A DNA stretch of 64,000 nucleotides from Lolium rigidum (Eukaryota; Streptophyta; Magnoliopsida; Poales; Poaceae), in assembly GCF_022539505.1 (NCBI RefSeq), contig NC_061509.1:209212254-209276253 (forward strand), in the 5' to 3' direction. Made by a program: the position numbers and the translations under genes. Shown in pieces: positions 23,811-36,068 of this stretch. The notes under the pieces were generated by a model that worked only from the letters and a program-made list of their open reading frames with translations, was not told the origin of the DNA and did no database searches. Every line of letters begins with the position of its first letter. Position 1 is the first letter of the stretch.

Positions 23811-25229
23811 CTATTAACAAGATGCCACAGTGCCAGTTCCTGTTTTCTGCTGTTTTTTGGTTCCAGAAAGGCTGTTCGGGCAATATTCTCGGAATTCGAC
23901 GAAACGAAGACCAAACATCCTATTTTTCCCGCGAGGCTCCAGAACACCGAAGAAGAGTCGGAGAGGGGCCAGAGGGCCACCAGACCATAAGGCGGCGCGG
24001 CCTGGCCTGGGCCCGCGCCGGCCTATGGTGTGGCGCCTCCAGGTGCCCCCTGCGCCGCCTCTTCGCCTATAAAATCCCTTTTGACCTAAAAACACCGTAC
24101 CACTTGACGAAACTCCAGAAAGACTCCAGGGGCGCCACCACCATCGCGAAACTCCAATTCGGGGGACAGAACTCTCTGTTCCGGCACCCTGCCGGGGCGG
24201 GGAAGTGCCCCCGGAAGCCATCTCCATCAACGCCATCGCCTCCATCATGCTCCGTGAGTAGTTCCCCCATGGACTACGGGTTCTAGCTGTAGCTAGTTGG
24301 TATTCTCTCCCCCATGTACTTCAATACAATGATCTCATGAGCTGCCTTACATGATTGAGATTCATCCGATGTAATCGGTGTTGTGTTTGTCGGGATCCGA
24401 TGGATTGTTACATTATGATTGTCTATCTACAAAGTTTATGAAGTTATTGTTGCTGAAATCTTGTTATGCTTAATGCTTGTCACTAGGGCCCGAGTGGCAT
24501 GATTTTAGATTTGAGCTCTATACTTATTGCTTAGATTGTATCTACAAGTTGTATGCACATGTCACTGTCCGGAACCAAAGGCCCCGAAGTGACAGAAATC
24601 AGGACAACCGGAGGGGATGGCGGTGATGTGAGAATCACATGTTTTCACCAAGTGTTAATGCTTTGCTCCGGTGCTCTATTAAAAGGAGTACCTTAATATC
24701 CAGTAGTTTCCCTTGAGGCCCGGCTGCCACCGGCTGGTAGGACAAAAGATGTTGTGCAAGTTTCTCATTGCGAGCACGTATGACTATATATGGAAAACAT
24801 GCCTACATGATTAATGATCTTGATATTCTGTCTTAATGCTATTTCAATCCTATCAATTGCCCGACTGTAATTTGTTCACCCAACACTTGTTATTGGAGAG
24901 TTGCCACTAGTGAAGATAGCTGGGAACCCCGGTCCATATCTCATCATCATATACCTGTTCTACATGTCATTGGAAGTAGTATCAACTATCTTCTGGTGCC
25001 ATTGCTCTCATATTGCTATTACTACTGTTGTGTTACTGTTACTATTGCTCTCATATCACTGCTACTTTCACATCACCCTTGTTGCTAGTGGTTTTCCAGG
25101 TGCAGCTGAATTGACAACTCAGTTGTTAAGGCTTATAAGTATTCTTTACCTCCCCTTGTGTCAAATCAATAAATTTGGGTTTTACTTCCCTCGAAGACTA
25201 TCGCGATCCCCTATACTTGTGGGTCATCA
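23811..25229 (+). repeat. E2 3' LTR, right piece
   Basis: Continues the E2 LTR after E3 (CTATTAACAAGATGCCACAG) and ends GTGGGTCATCA. Together with 8967-9078 it gives 1531 bp against 1530 bp for the 5' LTR. Confidence 0.95.
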
Positions 25230-25234
25230 AGGGC

Positions 25235-26249
25235 TACAAGAGCACCTCAATGCCGGAGTTAACAAGCTCCACAACATTCAATGTTCATATTTAAATAACC
25301 TTAGAGTGCATGATAGATCATTGCAATTACACCAAGTACTAACATAGCATGCACACTGTCACCATCACACTATGAAGGAGGAATAGATTGCATCAATACT
25401 ATCATAGCAATAATTAACTTCATAATCTACAAGAGATTACAATCATAAACTACGCCAAGTACTTACATGATGCACACACTGTCACCGTTACACCATGAAG
25501 GAGGAATAGAGTACTTTAATAACATCACTAGAGTAACACATAGATGAATTGTGATACAAAACTCATATGAATCTCAATCATGTAAGGAAGCTCATGAGAT
25601 CATTGTATTGAAGTACATAGGAGAGAGATTAACCACATAGCTACCGGAACAGCCCTTAGCCTCGGGGGAGAACTACTCCCTCCTCATGGGAGACAACAGC
25701 GTTGATGAAGATGGCGGTGGTGTCGATGGAGATGCCTTCCGGGGGCACTTCCCCGTCCCGGCGGCGTGCCGGAACAGAGACTTCTGTCCCCCGAATTGGA
25801 GTTTCGCGATGGCGGCGGCTCTGGAAGATTTTTCGTACCGTGGCTTTTCTGTATCGAAGATTTAGGTCAGGGACCTTTAAATAGGCGAAGAGGCGGAGTC
25901 GGAAGGGTTACGGGGGCGCCACACAATAGGGGGGCGCCCCCCCTTGGGTCGCGCCTCCCTGTTATCTGGTGGCCCTGTGGCCCTCCTCTGGTTGCTCTCG
26001 GGTGCTCTGGAAGCTTCATTGAATTCTAAGATGCTGGGCGTTGATTTCTTCCGATTCCGAGAATATTTCCTTACTAGGATTTCTGAAACCAAAAACAGCA
26101 GAAAACGGCAACTGGCCCTTCGGCATCTCGTCAATAGGTTAGTCCCAGAAAATGCATAAATATGACATATAATGTGTGTAAAACATATGAGTATCATCAA
26201 TAAAGTAGCATGGAACATAAGAAATTATAGATACGTTTGAGACGTATCA
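25235..26249 (-). repeat. E1 5' LTR, right piece
   Basis: Continues the E1 LTR after E2 (TACAAGAGCACCTCAATGCC) and ends at the reverse complement of TGATACGTCTCAAACGTATC. With 2922-3380 it gives an LTR of about 1474 bp. Confidence 0.93.
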
Positions 26250-28570
26250 TTGTGCCAAGTAAAGTCTTTGATAGTAAGGTTGATACTAGATTTGGATTGC
26301 TGCACAGAAACAGATTTCTTGCTGTCACGAATTTCAATATGCCTCTCTGTAGGTAACTCAGAAAAATCTGCCAATTTACGTGCGTGATCCTCAGATATGC
26401 AAGCAACTTTCATTCAATTTGTGCATTTTCATCTGAGCAAGTCTGGTGCCTCTAAAAAATTCGTCTTTACGGACTGTTATGTTTTGACAGATTCTGCCTT
26501 TTATTTCGCATTGCCTCTTTTGCTATGTTGGATGGATTTCTTTGTTCCATTAACCTCCAGTAGCTTTGAGCAATGTCCAGAAGTGTTAAGAATGATTGTG
26601 TCACCTCTGAACATGTGAATTTTTTGATTATGCACTAACCCTCTAATGAGATTGTTTTGAGTTTGGTGTGGAGGAAGTTTTCAAGGGTCAAGAGAGGAGG
26701 ATGATATACTATGATCAAGAAGAGTGAAAAGTCTAAGCTTGGGAATGCCCCCGTGGTTCATCCCTGCATGTTTCAAGAAGACTCAAGCGTCTAAGCTTGG
26801 GGATGCCCAAGGCATCCCCTTCATCATCAACAATTTATCAGGTTTCTTCTCTTGAAACTATATTTTTATTCGATCACATCTTATGTACTTTACTTGGAGC
26901 GTCTGTGTGCTTTTATTTTCGTTTTGTTATTTTCATTCTCTGAATAAATACATGCTTGTGTGGGAGAGAGACACGCTCCGTTGTTGCATATGAACACATG
27001 TGTTCTTAGCTTTATCTTAATGTTCATGGCGAAGGTTGAAACTGCTTCGTTCATTGTTATTTGGTTGGAAACAGAAAATGCTGCATGTGGTAAATGGTAT
27101 AATATCTTGAATAATGTGATACTTGGCAATTGTTGTGCTCATATAGATCATGTTTAAGCTCTTGCATCATGTACCTTGTACCCATTAATGAATAACTACA
27201 TAGAGCTTGTTAAAATTTGGTTTGCATGATTAGTTTCTCTGAGTCTAGATATTTTCTCGGTTAAGGTGTTTGAACAACAAGGAGACAATGTAAAGTCTTA
27301 TAATGCTTACAATATGTTCATATGTGAGTCTTGCTGCACCGTTTTATACTTGAGTTTGCTTCAAACAACCTTGCTAGCCTAGCCTTGTATTGAGAGGAAT
27401 TCTTCTCGTGCATCCAAATCCTTGACCCAAATCCATGCCATTTGTGTCCACCATACCTACCTACCACATGGTATTTCTCTGCCATTCCAAGCAAATACTT
27501 CATGTGCTACCTTTAAACAATTCAAAAGCTATTATCTCTTATTTGTGTCAATGCTTTATAGCTCATGAGGAAGTATGTGGTGATATATCTTTCGATCTTG
27601 TCATTTACTTTTGACAGACTTTCACAATGGACTAGTGGCTTCATCCGCTTATCCAATAATTTTGCAAAAAGAGCTGGCAATGGGGTTCCCAGCCCCAATT
27701 AATTAACTTGCATTAATAATTCTCTTCACATGCTTTGCCCTGATCTATCAGTAAGCAACTTAATTTTGCAAATAGACACTCCTTCATGGTATGTGAATGT
27801 TGGAAGGCACCCAAGGATTCGGTTAGCCATGGCTTGTGTAATTAAAAGGTTGGGACGAGTGTCATCCATAAATAATGAAACTAAAATACATGTGTAAACA
27901 AAAGAGAAGAGGGATGATCTACCTTGCTGGTAGAGATAACGTCCTTCATGGGAGCCGCTCTTGAAAGTCTGGTTGATAAGGTAGTTAGAGTACCTTCTAC
28001 CATTCGTTGACAACAACAAACACCTCTCAAAATTTTACTTTTATGCTCTCTATATGATTTCGAAACTTAAAAAGCACTAGCACATGATTTAATCCCTGCT
28101 TCCCTCTGCGAAGGGCCATTCTTCTACTTTATTGTTGAGTCAGTTTACCTATTCTTTCTATCTCAGAAGCAAATAATTGTGTAAACTGTGTGCATTGATT
28201 CTTACATGTTTACCTATTGCACTTGTTATATTGCTTTATGTTGACAATTATCCATGAGATATACATGTTACAAGTTGAAAGCAACTGTTGAAACTTATAT
28301 CTTCCTTTGTGTTGCTTCAATGCCTTTTACTTTGAATCTATTGCTTTATGAGTAACTCTTATGCAAGTCTTATTGATGGTTGTCTTGAAAGTATTATTCA
28401 TGGAAAGTCTTTGCTATATGATTCAGTTGTTTACTCATTATCTTCATCATTGCTTCGAATCGCTGCATTCATCTCATATGCTTTACAATAGTATTGATCA
28501 AGATTATGATAGCATGTCACCTAAGAAATTATCTTTGTTATCGTTTACCTACTCGAGGGCGAGTAGGAAC
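26250..28570 (+). other. Non-coding 3' internal region of E4
   Basis: Homologous to the same region in E2, E3 and E6. A PPT-like motif (AAGCTTGGGAATGCCC) is at about 26734, and the hairpin GGGGATGCC-CAA-GGCATCCCC is at 26799-26819. No supported gene. Confidence 0.8.
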
Positions 28571-28586
28571 TAAGCTTGGGGATGCT
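28571..28586 (+). other. Polypurine tract of E4
   Basis: TAAGCTTGGGGATGCT next to the LTR start at 28587. Confidence 0.75.
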
Positions 28587-30020
28587 TGATACGTCTCAAA
28601 CGTATCTATAATTTCTTATGTTCCATGCTACTTTTATGATGATACTCACATGTTTTATACACACTTTATGTCATTATTATGCATTTTCCGGAACTAACCT
28701 ATTGACGAGATGCCGAAGTGCCGGTTCTCGTTTTCTGCTGTTTTTGGTTTCAGAAATCCTAGTAAGGAAATATTCTCGGAATCGGACGAAATCAACGCCC
28801 AACATCTTAGAATTCCACGAAGCTTCCAGAACACCCGAGAGCCACCAGAGGAGGGCCACAAGGGGCCCACACGCGTGGGCGGCGCGGCCAAGGAGCCAGG
28901 CGCGCCGCCCTACTGTGTGGTGGCCCCGTCAGCCTTCCGACTCCGCCTCTTCGCCTATTTAAAGGTCCCTGACCTAAATCTTCGATACGGAAAAGCCACG
29001 GTACGAGAAACCTTCCAGAGCCGCCGCCATCGCGAAGCCAAGATCTGGGGACACGAGTCTCTGTTCCGGCACGCCGACGGGACGGGGAAGTGCCCCCGGA
29101 AGGCATCTCCATCAACACCACCGCCATCTTCATCACCGCTGATGTCTCCCATGAGGAGGGAGTAGTTCTCCATCGAGGCTAAGGGCTGTACCGGTAGCTA
29201 TGTGGTCAATCTCTCTCCTATGTACTTCAATACAATGATCTCATGAGCTACCTTACATGATTGAGATCCATATGATGAGCTTGTAATCTAGATGTCGTTA
29301 TGCTATTCAAGTGGATTTTACTTACGTGATCTCCGGAGACTCCTTGTCCCACGTGTGTAAAGGTGACAGTGTGTGCACCGTGTGGGTCTCTTAGGCTATA
29401 TTTCACAGAATACTTATTCACTGAGTTATGATTTGAGTTGGATGTCTCTACGAAATTGTGGTGTGTTAGTACCTCCTATGAATGCTCACAGTGACAGTGT
29501 GGGGTGTTTATTAGTACTTTGGAATACATCTTTAAGGTTTGCCTACATGATGAATTAGTGTTCGTTATCTTGCCAAAGTGTAATTCAGAATAGCATAGTG
29601 AATGCTTATTTATATTTAATTATGATTGCAATGTTGAGAGTGTCCACTAGTGAAAGTATGATCCCTAGGCCTTGTTTCCAATACTGCAAACACCGCTTAC
29701 TTACTGTTCTGCTACATGTTCGTTTGCTGCATCTTTACTTCCTGCAATATTACCACCATCTATACCACTTGTATTTCACTATCTCTTCGCCGAACTAGTG
29801 CACCTATACATCTGACAAGTGTATTAGGTGTGTTGGGGACACAAGAGACTTCTTGTATCGTGATTACAGGGTTGCTTGAGAGGGATATCTTTGTCCTCTT
29901 TCTCCCTGAGTTCGATAAACCTTGGGTGATTCACTTAAGGGAAACTTGCTGCTGTTCTACAAACCTCTGCTCTTGGAGGCCCAACACTGTCTACAAGAAT
30001 AGAAGCACCCGTAGACATCA
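28587..30020 (+). repeat. 3' LTR of E4 (1434 bp)
   Basis: Starts TGATACGTCTCAAACGTATC and ends CCGTAGACATCA. It is the same LTR type as E1, E5 and the solo LTR at 48665. A TATA-like CCTATTTAAAGG lies at about 28955. Confidence 0.92.
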
Positions 30021-31080
30021 TTGTCTTCTCCTCATTGTGCTATAATGTTAGATCTTGTGAGCTTCCTATCATGATCAAGATCATCTATTTGTAATGCTAC
30101 ATGTTGTGTTTGTTGGGATCCAATGAATATGGAATACTATGTCAAGTTGATTATCAATCTATCATATATGTGTTGTTTATGTTCTTGCATGCTCTCCGTT
30201 GCTAGTAGAGGCTCTGGCCAAGTTGATACTTGTAACTCCAAGAGCGAGTATTTATGATCGATAGTGGGTTCATGCCTCCATTGAATCTGGGACAGTGACA
30301 GAAAGTTCTAAGTTTGTGGATCTGCTGTTGCCACTAGGGATAAAACATCAATGTTTTGTCTAAGGATATTTGTGTTGATTACATTACGCACCATACTTAA
30401 TGCAATTGTCTGTTGTTTGCAACTTAATACTGGAAGGGGTGCGGATGCTAACCTGAAGGTGGACTTTTTAGGCATAGATGCGTGCTGGATAGCGGTCTAT
30501 GTACTTTGTCGTAATGCCCTGATTAAATCTCATAGTAGTCATCGTGATATGTATGTGCATTGTTATGCCCTCTCTATTTGTCAATTGCCCAATTGTAATT
30601 TGTTCACCCAACATGCTATTTATCTTATGGGAGAGACACCACTAGTGAATTGTGGACCCCGGTCCATTCTTTTACATCTGAAATACAATCTACTGCAAAC
30701 TTTGTTCTTTACTGTTCTTTGCAAACAAACATCATCTNNNNNNNNNNNNNNNNNNNNNNNNNNNNNNNNNNNNNNNNNNNNNNNNNNNNNNNNNNNNNNN
30801 NNNNNNNNNNNNNNNNNNNNNNNNNNNNNNNNNNNNNGAGATTGACAACCTCACTATTAAGTTGGGGCAAAGTATTGTGATTGTGTTGTGCAGGTTCCAC
30901 GTTGGCGCCGGAATCCCTAGTGTTGCCGCACTACACTCCGTCACCAACAACCTTCACGTGTTCCTTGACTCCTACTGGTTCGATAACCTTGGTTTCATAC
31001 TGAGGGAAAACTCGCTGTTGTACGCATCACACCTTCCTCTTGGGGTTCCCAACGGACGTGTGTCAATTACCACGCCAACA
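30021..31080 (+). repeat. E6 5' LTR, right part, with sequence gap
   Basis: Begins TTGTCTTCTCCTCATTG, which corresponds to position 36665 of the 3' LTR, and ends ATTACCACGCCAACA. It holds a run of 100 N at 30738-30837. Confidence 0.9.
30738..30837. other. Assembly gap (100 N)
   Basis: Exactly 100 N. In the 3' LTR only about 41 bp separate the same flanks (ATCATCT and GAGATTGAC), so the gap is probably a fixed-size placeholder. Open frames running through it are artefacts. Confidence 0.95.
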
Positions 31081-31095
31081 ACAAGGATTTTTCTC

Positions 31096-31113
31096 TGGCG
31101 CCGTTGCCGGGGA
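31096..31113 (+). other. Primer binding site of E6
   Basis: TGGCGCCGTTGCCGGGGA, 15 bp after the LTR end. No second copy is seen, in contrast to E3. Confidence 0.85.
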
Positions 31114-31352
31114 GATCAAGACACGCTGCAAGGGGAGTCTCCCACATCCAATCTCTTTACTTTGTTTTTGTCTTGCTTTATTTTATTTTATTTACTGCTT
31201 TGTTTGTTCTCTATATCAAAAATACAAAAAAACTAGTTACTTGTTTTACTTTATTTACTGTCTTGTTTGCATTCTCTATATTAAAAACACAAAAAAATAG
31301 TTACTTGCATTTACTCTACTTTATTTAGTTTGCTTTATTTACTACTGTTAAA

Positions 31353-33460
31353 ATGAATACCCATGAGAACACTAAGTTGTGTGACTTCACTAGCACAAAT
31401 AATAATGATTTCCTATGCACACCTATTGCTCCACCTGCTACTACAGCAGAATTTTTTGAAATTAAACCTCGCTTGTACTAAATCTTGTTATGAGAGAGCA
31501 ATTTTCTCGGTGTTAGTTCGGATGATGCTGCTGCCCATCTTAATAATTTTGTTGAACTTTGTGAAATGCAAAAGTATAAGGATGTAGATGGGGACATTAT
31601 AAAACTGAAATTGTTTCCTTTCTCCTTAAGAGGAAGAGCTAAAGATTGGTTGCTATCTTTGCCTAAGAATAGTATTGATTCATGGACTAAATGTAAAGAT
31701 GCTTTCATTGGTAGATATTATCCTCCTGCTAAAATTATATCTTTGAGAAGTAGCATAATGAATTTTAAGCAATTGGATAATGATCATTTTTCCCAAGCAT
31801 GGGAAAGAATGAAATCTTTGGTAAAGAATTGCCCTACCCATGGACTAACTACTTGGATGATCATCCAAACCTTCTATGCAGGATTGAATTTTTCTTCGCG
31901 GAACCTATTGGATTCAGCTGCTGGAGGTACTTTTATGTCCATCACCTTAGGCGCGGCAACAAAGCTTCTTGATAATATGATGATCAATTACTCTGGGTGG
32001 CACACTGAAAGGGCTCCACAAGGTAAGAAGGTAAATTCTGTTGTAGAAACCTCCTCCTTGAGTGATAAGATTGATGTGATTATGTCTATGCTTGTGAATG
32101 GTAGATCTAATGTTGATCCTAATAATGTTCCTTTAGCTTCATTTGTTGCCCAAGAAGAACATGTTGATATGAACTTCATTAAAAGTAATAATTTCAACAA
32201 CAATGCTTATAGGAATAATTCAGTAACAACTATAGGCCATATCCTTCTAATAATGGTAATGGTTATGGTAATTCTTATGGTAATTCTTACAACAATAGTA
32301 GAAGTGTACCCTCTAGTCTTGAAGCCATGCTTAAAGAATTTATTAGTACACAAACTGCTTTTAACCAATCTGTTGAGGAAAAGCTTGGTAAAATTGATAT
32401 TCTTGCTTCTAAGGTTGATAGTCTTGTCTGTCGATGTTGATCTTTTAAAATTGAAAGTTATGCCTAATGAAGATAAAGATATTAAGTCATTTGCTACAGC
32501 AAACGCCATCCAAGTTCGAATTAATGAAAATATTAGATTAATGGCTGAACTGCATGCTAGGTGGGAAAGAGAAGAAAACGAAAAACTTGCTAAAGAGAAT
32601 AATGTAGCTAAAGTTTGGACTATTACCACCACTAGTAATGCTGATGTTTCACATGTTGCTAAACCTCCTACTATCAATGATAAAATAATTAGTGTTGGCA
32701 ATGTTTCTACTCCTAGTGCAAAGCGTGCAAAATTGCCTGAAACTGCTGAAACTGTTTGTGATAAAACTGCTGAAATTTTTCAAAATATTAGGGACAATGA
32801 TCCCATTGCTGTAGATCGTAATGGTTTAGATTTTGATGATTGTCATATCTCTGAAGTTATAAAGTTCTTACAAAAACTTGCTAGAAGTCCCAATGCTAGT
32901 GCTATAAATTTGGCCTTTACAAAATATATTACAAATGCTCTCATAAAAGCTAGAGAAGATAAACTAAAACTTGAAACTTCTATTCCTAGGAAGTTAGAAG
33001 ATGGTTGGGAGCCCATCATTAAGATGAAGGTCAATGATTTTGATTGTAATGCTTTATGTGATCTTGGTGCAAGTATTTCTGTTATCCTAAGAAAATCTAT
33101 GATATGCTTGACTTTCCACCATTGAAAAATTGTTATTTGGATGTTAATCTTGCTGATCATTCTATAAAGAAACCTTTGGGGAGGATTGATAATGTTCGCA
33201 TTACGGTTAACAATAACCTTGTCCCCGTTGATTTTGTTGTCTTAGATATTGAATGCAATGCATCTTGTCCCATTATATTGGGAAGACCTTTTCTTCGAAC
33301 TGTTGGTGCTATTATTGATATGAAGGAAGGTAATATTAAGTATCAATTTCCTCTCAGGAAAGGTATGGCACACTTCCCTATAAAGAGAATGAAGTTACCT
33401 TATGATTCTATTATTAGAACAAATTATGATGTTGATGCTTCATCTCTTGATGTTACTTGA
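31353..33460 (+). pseudogene. gag-pro: Decayed gag-protease gene of E6 (Athila-like)
   Basis: The start ATG at 31353 matches the E3 gag start. An indel near 31470 brings an early stop (CTTGTACTAA). The long frame 31566-33125 (519 codons) holds the capsid motif RGRAKDWLLSLPKNSIDSW. It then passes through a stretch of wrong-frame hydrophobic residues at about 32220-32430 before returning to the correct frame, so two opposite frameshifts cancel. A third shift near 33085 splits the aspartic protease, whose ALCDLGAS part lies in the first frame and ILGRPFLRT in 33104-33460. No reverse transcriptase or integrase follows. The protein could supply capsid and protease only, and this copy is broken. 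Confidence 0.85.
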
Positions 33461-36053
33461 TTCACACTTTATGCGCCTAACTGAAAGGCGTTAAAGAAAA
33501 GCGCTTATGGGAGACAACCCATTATTTTACTACAGCACCTTTGTTTTATATTTGAATCTTGGAAGTTGTTAATACTGTAGCAACCTCTCCTTATCTTTAT
33601 TTTATTGCATTGTTGTGCCAAGTAAAGTCTTTGATAGTAATGTTGATACTAGATTTGGATTACTGAGCAGAAACAGATTTCTTGCTGTCACGAAATTTAG
33701 CAGCCCCGTCTGTAGGTAACCCAGAAAAATCTGCCAATTTACGTGCGTGATCCTCAGATATGTACGCAACTTTCATTCAATTTGAGATTTTTCATATGAG
33801 CAAGTTAAGTGCCCCAGAAAAATTCGTCTTTACGGACTGTTCTCTTTTGACAGATTCTGCCTTTTATTTTGCATTGCCTGTTTTGCTATATTTGATGGAT
33901 TTCTTTGTTCCATTAACTTTCAGTAGCCTTGTGAAATGTCCAGAAGTGTTAAGAATGATTATGTCACCTCTGAATATGTGAATTTTTGATTATGAACTAA
34001 CCCTCTAATGAGTTTGTTTTGAGTTTGGTGTGGAGGAAGTTTTCAAGGGTCAAGAGAGGAGGATGATACAATATGATCAAGAAGAGTGAAAAGTCTAAGC
34101 TTGGGGATGCCCCCGTGGTTCATCCCTGCATATTTTAAGAAGACTCAAGCATCTAAGCTTGGGGATGCCCAAGGCATCCCTTCTTCATCGACAACTTATC
34201 AGGTCACCTCTAGTGAAACTATATTTTTATTCCGTCACATCTTATGCGCTTTACTTGGAGCGTCTGTATGTTTTTGTTTTTATTTTTGTTTGAATAAACT
34301 CGGATCCTAGCATTCTTTGTTTGGGAGAGAGACACGCTCCGCTGTTGCATATGAACACATATGTTCTTAGCTTTACTTTTAATGTTCATGGCGAAGGTGG
34401 AAACTGCTTCGTTCATTGTTATATGGTTGGAAACAGAAAATGCTTCATGTGGTAATTGGAATAATGCCTTGAATAATTTGATACTTGGCAATTGTTGTGC
34501 TCATATAGATCATGTTTAAGCTCTTTCATCATGTACTTTGCACTTATTAATGAAGAACTACATAGAGCTTGTTAAAATTTGGTTTGCATGATTGGTCTCT
34601 CTAGAGTCTAGATATTTTCTGGTGAGGTGTTTGAACAACAAGGAAGACAGTGTAGAGTCTTATAATGCTTGCAATATGTTCTTATGTAAGTTTTGCTATA
34701 TCGGTTCATACTTGAGTTTTCTTCAAACAACCTTGCTAGCCTAAGCCTTGTATTGAGAGGGATTACTTGTCGTGCATCCAAATCCTTGAGCCAAAAACTA
34801 TGCCATTTGTGTCCACCATACCTACCTACTACATGGTATTTCTCTGCCATTCCAAAGTAAATTACTTGAGTGCTACCTTTAAAATTCTATTCTTTGTCTT
34901 TGCAATATATAGCTCATGGGAAAATAGCCTTAAAAACTATTGTGGTAAAGAATATGTAGCTTATGTTCTTATTTCTTATAAGTTGCTTGTTGAGCGATAA
35001 CCATGTTTCTGGGGACGCCATCAACTTTTACACCTTTGTTGAATATCATGTGAGTTGCTATGCATGTTCGTCTTGTCTGAAGTAAGGGCGATTTTCATGA
35101 TCAAATGGTTTGAGTATGCATATTGTTAGAGAAGAACATTGGGCCGCTAACTAAAGCCATGAATCATGGTGGAAGTTTCAGTTTGGACACTAATCCTCAA
35201 TCTCTTATGAGAATATTATCTGTTGTTGAATGCTTATGCATTAAAGAGGAGTCCATTATCTGTTTTCTATGTTGTCCCGGTATGGATGTCCTTGTTGAGA
35301 TCTATCAAAAATGAGAAATCAATCTATCTCCTTGGACCTTTGTACAGGCGGCATAGAGGTACCCCTTTGTGACACTTGGTTGAAACATATGTTATGCAAT
35401 GATAATCCGTGTTAATCCAAGCTAATTAGGACAAGGTGCGAGCACTATTGGTATTCTATGCATGAGGCTTGCAAGTTATAAGATGTCTTATACATAACAC
35501 ATATGATTTATTACTACCGTTGACAAAATTGTTTCTATGTTTTCAAAATGAAAGCTCTAGCACAAAAATAGTAATCCATGCTTCCCTCTGCGAAGGGCCA
35601 TTCTTTTACTTTATGTTGAGTCAGTTTACCTACTTCTTTCTATCTTAGAAGCAAACACTTGTATCAACTGTGTGCATTGATTCTTACATGTTTACTTATT
35701 GCACTTGTTATATTGCTTTATGTTGACAATCATCCATGAGATAAACATGTTGAAGTTGAAAGCAACCGCTGAAACTTATATCTTCCTTTGTGTTGCTTCA
35801 AAACTTTCTACTAAGAATCTATTGCTTTATGAGTTAACTCTTATGCAAGTATTATTGATGCTTGTCTTGAAAGTACTATTCATGAAAAGTCTTTGCTATA
35901 TGATTCAGTTGTTTATTCATTGTCTTTACCATTGCTTCGAATCACTGCATTCATCTCATATGCTTTACAATAGTATTGATCAAGATTATGATAGCCTGTC
36001 ACTTCAGAAATTATCCTGGTTATCGTTTACCTACTCGAGGGCGAGTAGGAACT
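33461..36053 (+). other. Non-coding 3' internal region of E6
   Basis: About 2.6 kb, the uninterrupted version of the shared region, including the empty E5 target site at 35010-35030. PPT-like motifs lie at 34097-34112 and about 34155-34181, where the hairpin has one mismatch. No supported gene. Confidence 0.8.
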
Positions 36054-36068
36054 AAGCTTGGGGATGCT
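36054..36068 (+). other. Polypurine tract of E6
   Basis: AAGCTTGGGGATGCT directly before the 3' LTR. Confidence 0.8.

Larger units (their letters stand above)
3381..25229 (+). mobile_element. E2: non-autonomous LTR retrotransposon inserted in the E1 LTR, itself split by E3
   Basis: Both LTRs are recognisable: 3381-4910 and 8967-9078 plus 23811-25229. They start TGATACGTCCCCGACGTATC and end GTGGGTCATCA. The TSD AGGGC occurs at 3376-3380 and 25230-25234, and the flanks join into a continuous E1 LTR. The internal region has a PBS, a T-rich leader, one ORF with a hydrophobic C-terminal segment, a long non-coding part with PPT-like motifs, and a PPT. No gag, protease, reverse transcriptase, RNase H or integrase is visible, so mobility would need proteins from another element. 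Without E3 it is about 7.1 kb. Confidence 0.92.
1689..26249 (-). mobile_element. E1: reverse-oriented non-autonomous LTR retrotransposon, split by E0 and E2
   Basis: In reverse orientation the order is 5' LTR (right), PBS, hydrophobic-tail ORF, then internal sequence cut by E0. The 5' LTR is in two pieces, 2922-3380 and 25235-26249, separated by E2 with TSD AGGGC on both sides. The right edge, reverse complement of TGATACGTCTCAAACG, abuts TTGTG (26250-26254). That matches the GTTGTGCCAAG of related internal regions, so E1 sits inside E4. The 3' half of E1 is beyond the left window edge. No gag, protease or polymerase is seen in the part present. Confidence 0.85.
26250..30020 (+). mobile_element. 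E4: LTR retrotransposon, 3' part (internal tail and 3' LTR)
   Basis: The internal sequence starts abruptly with TTGTGCCAAGTAAAG at the E1 border, and the rest of E4 is left of the window. It contains the shared 3' non-coding region, then a PPT and a complete LTR. The 3' flank TTGTC (30021-30025) begins mid-way through an E6-type LTR, so E4 sits in the E6 5' LTR. Which ORF type E4 carried cannot be seen. Confidence 0.88.

Noticed and set aside
23822..24286. 154-codon frame in the E2 3' LTR and similar frames in other LTRs (36100-36624, 28710-29165, 48777-49286)
   Set aside because: They lie across LTR promoters, use different frames in different LTR copies and have no domain.
30351..30880. 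Frames running through the N gap
   Set aside because: They cross the 100 N and are undefined.
28587..31080. A single chimeric LTR joining the E4-type and E6-type halves
   Set aside because: The first part is a complete LTR with its own PPT and proper CA end at 30020, and the second begins mid-LTR at TTGTC. Insertion of E4 into the E6 LTR explains both without a hybrid.
31104..31328. Phe/Leu-rich short frames in the leaders of E3 and E6
   Set aside because: They are translations of T-rich repeats and not conserved in frame.
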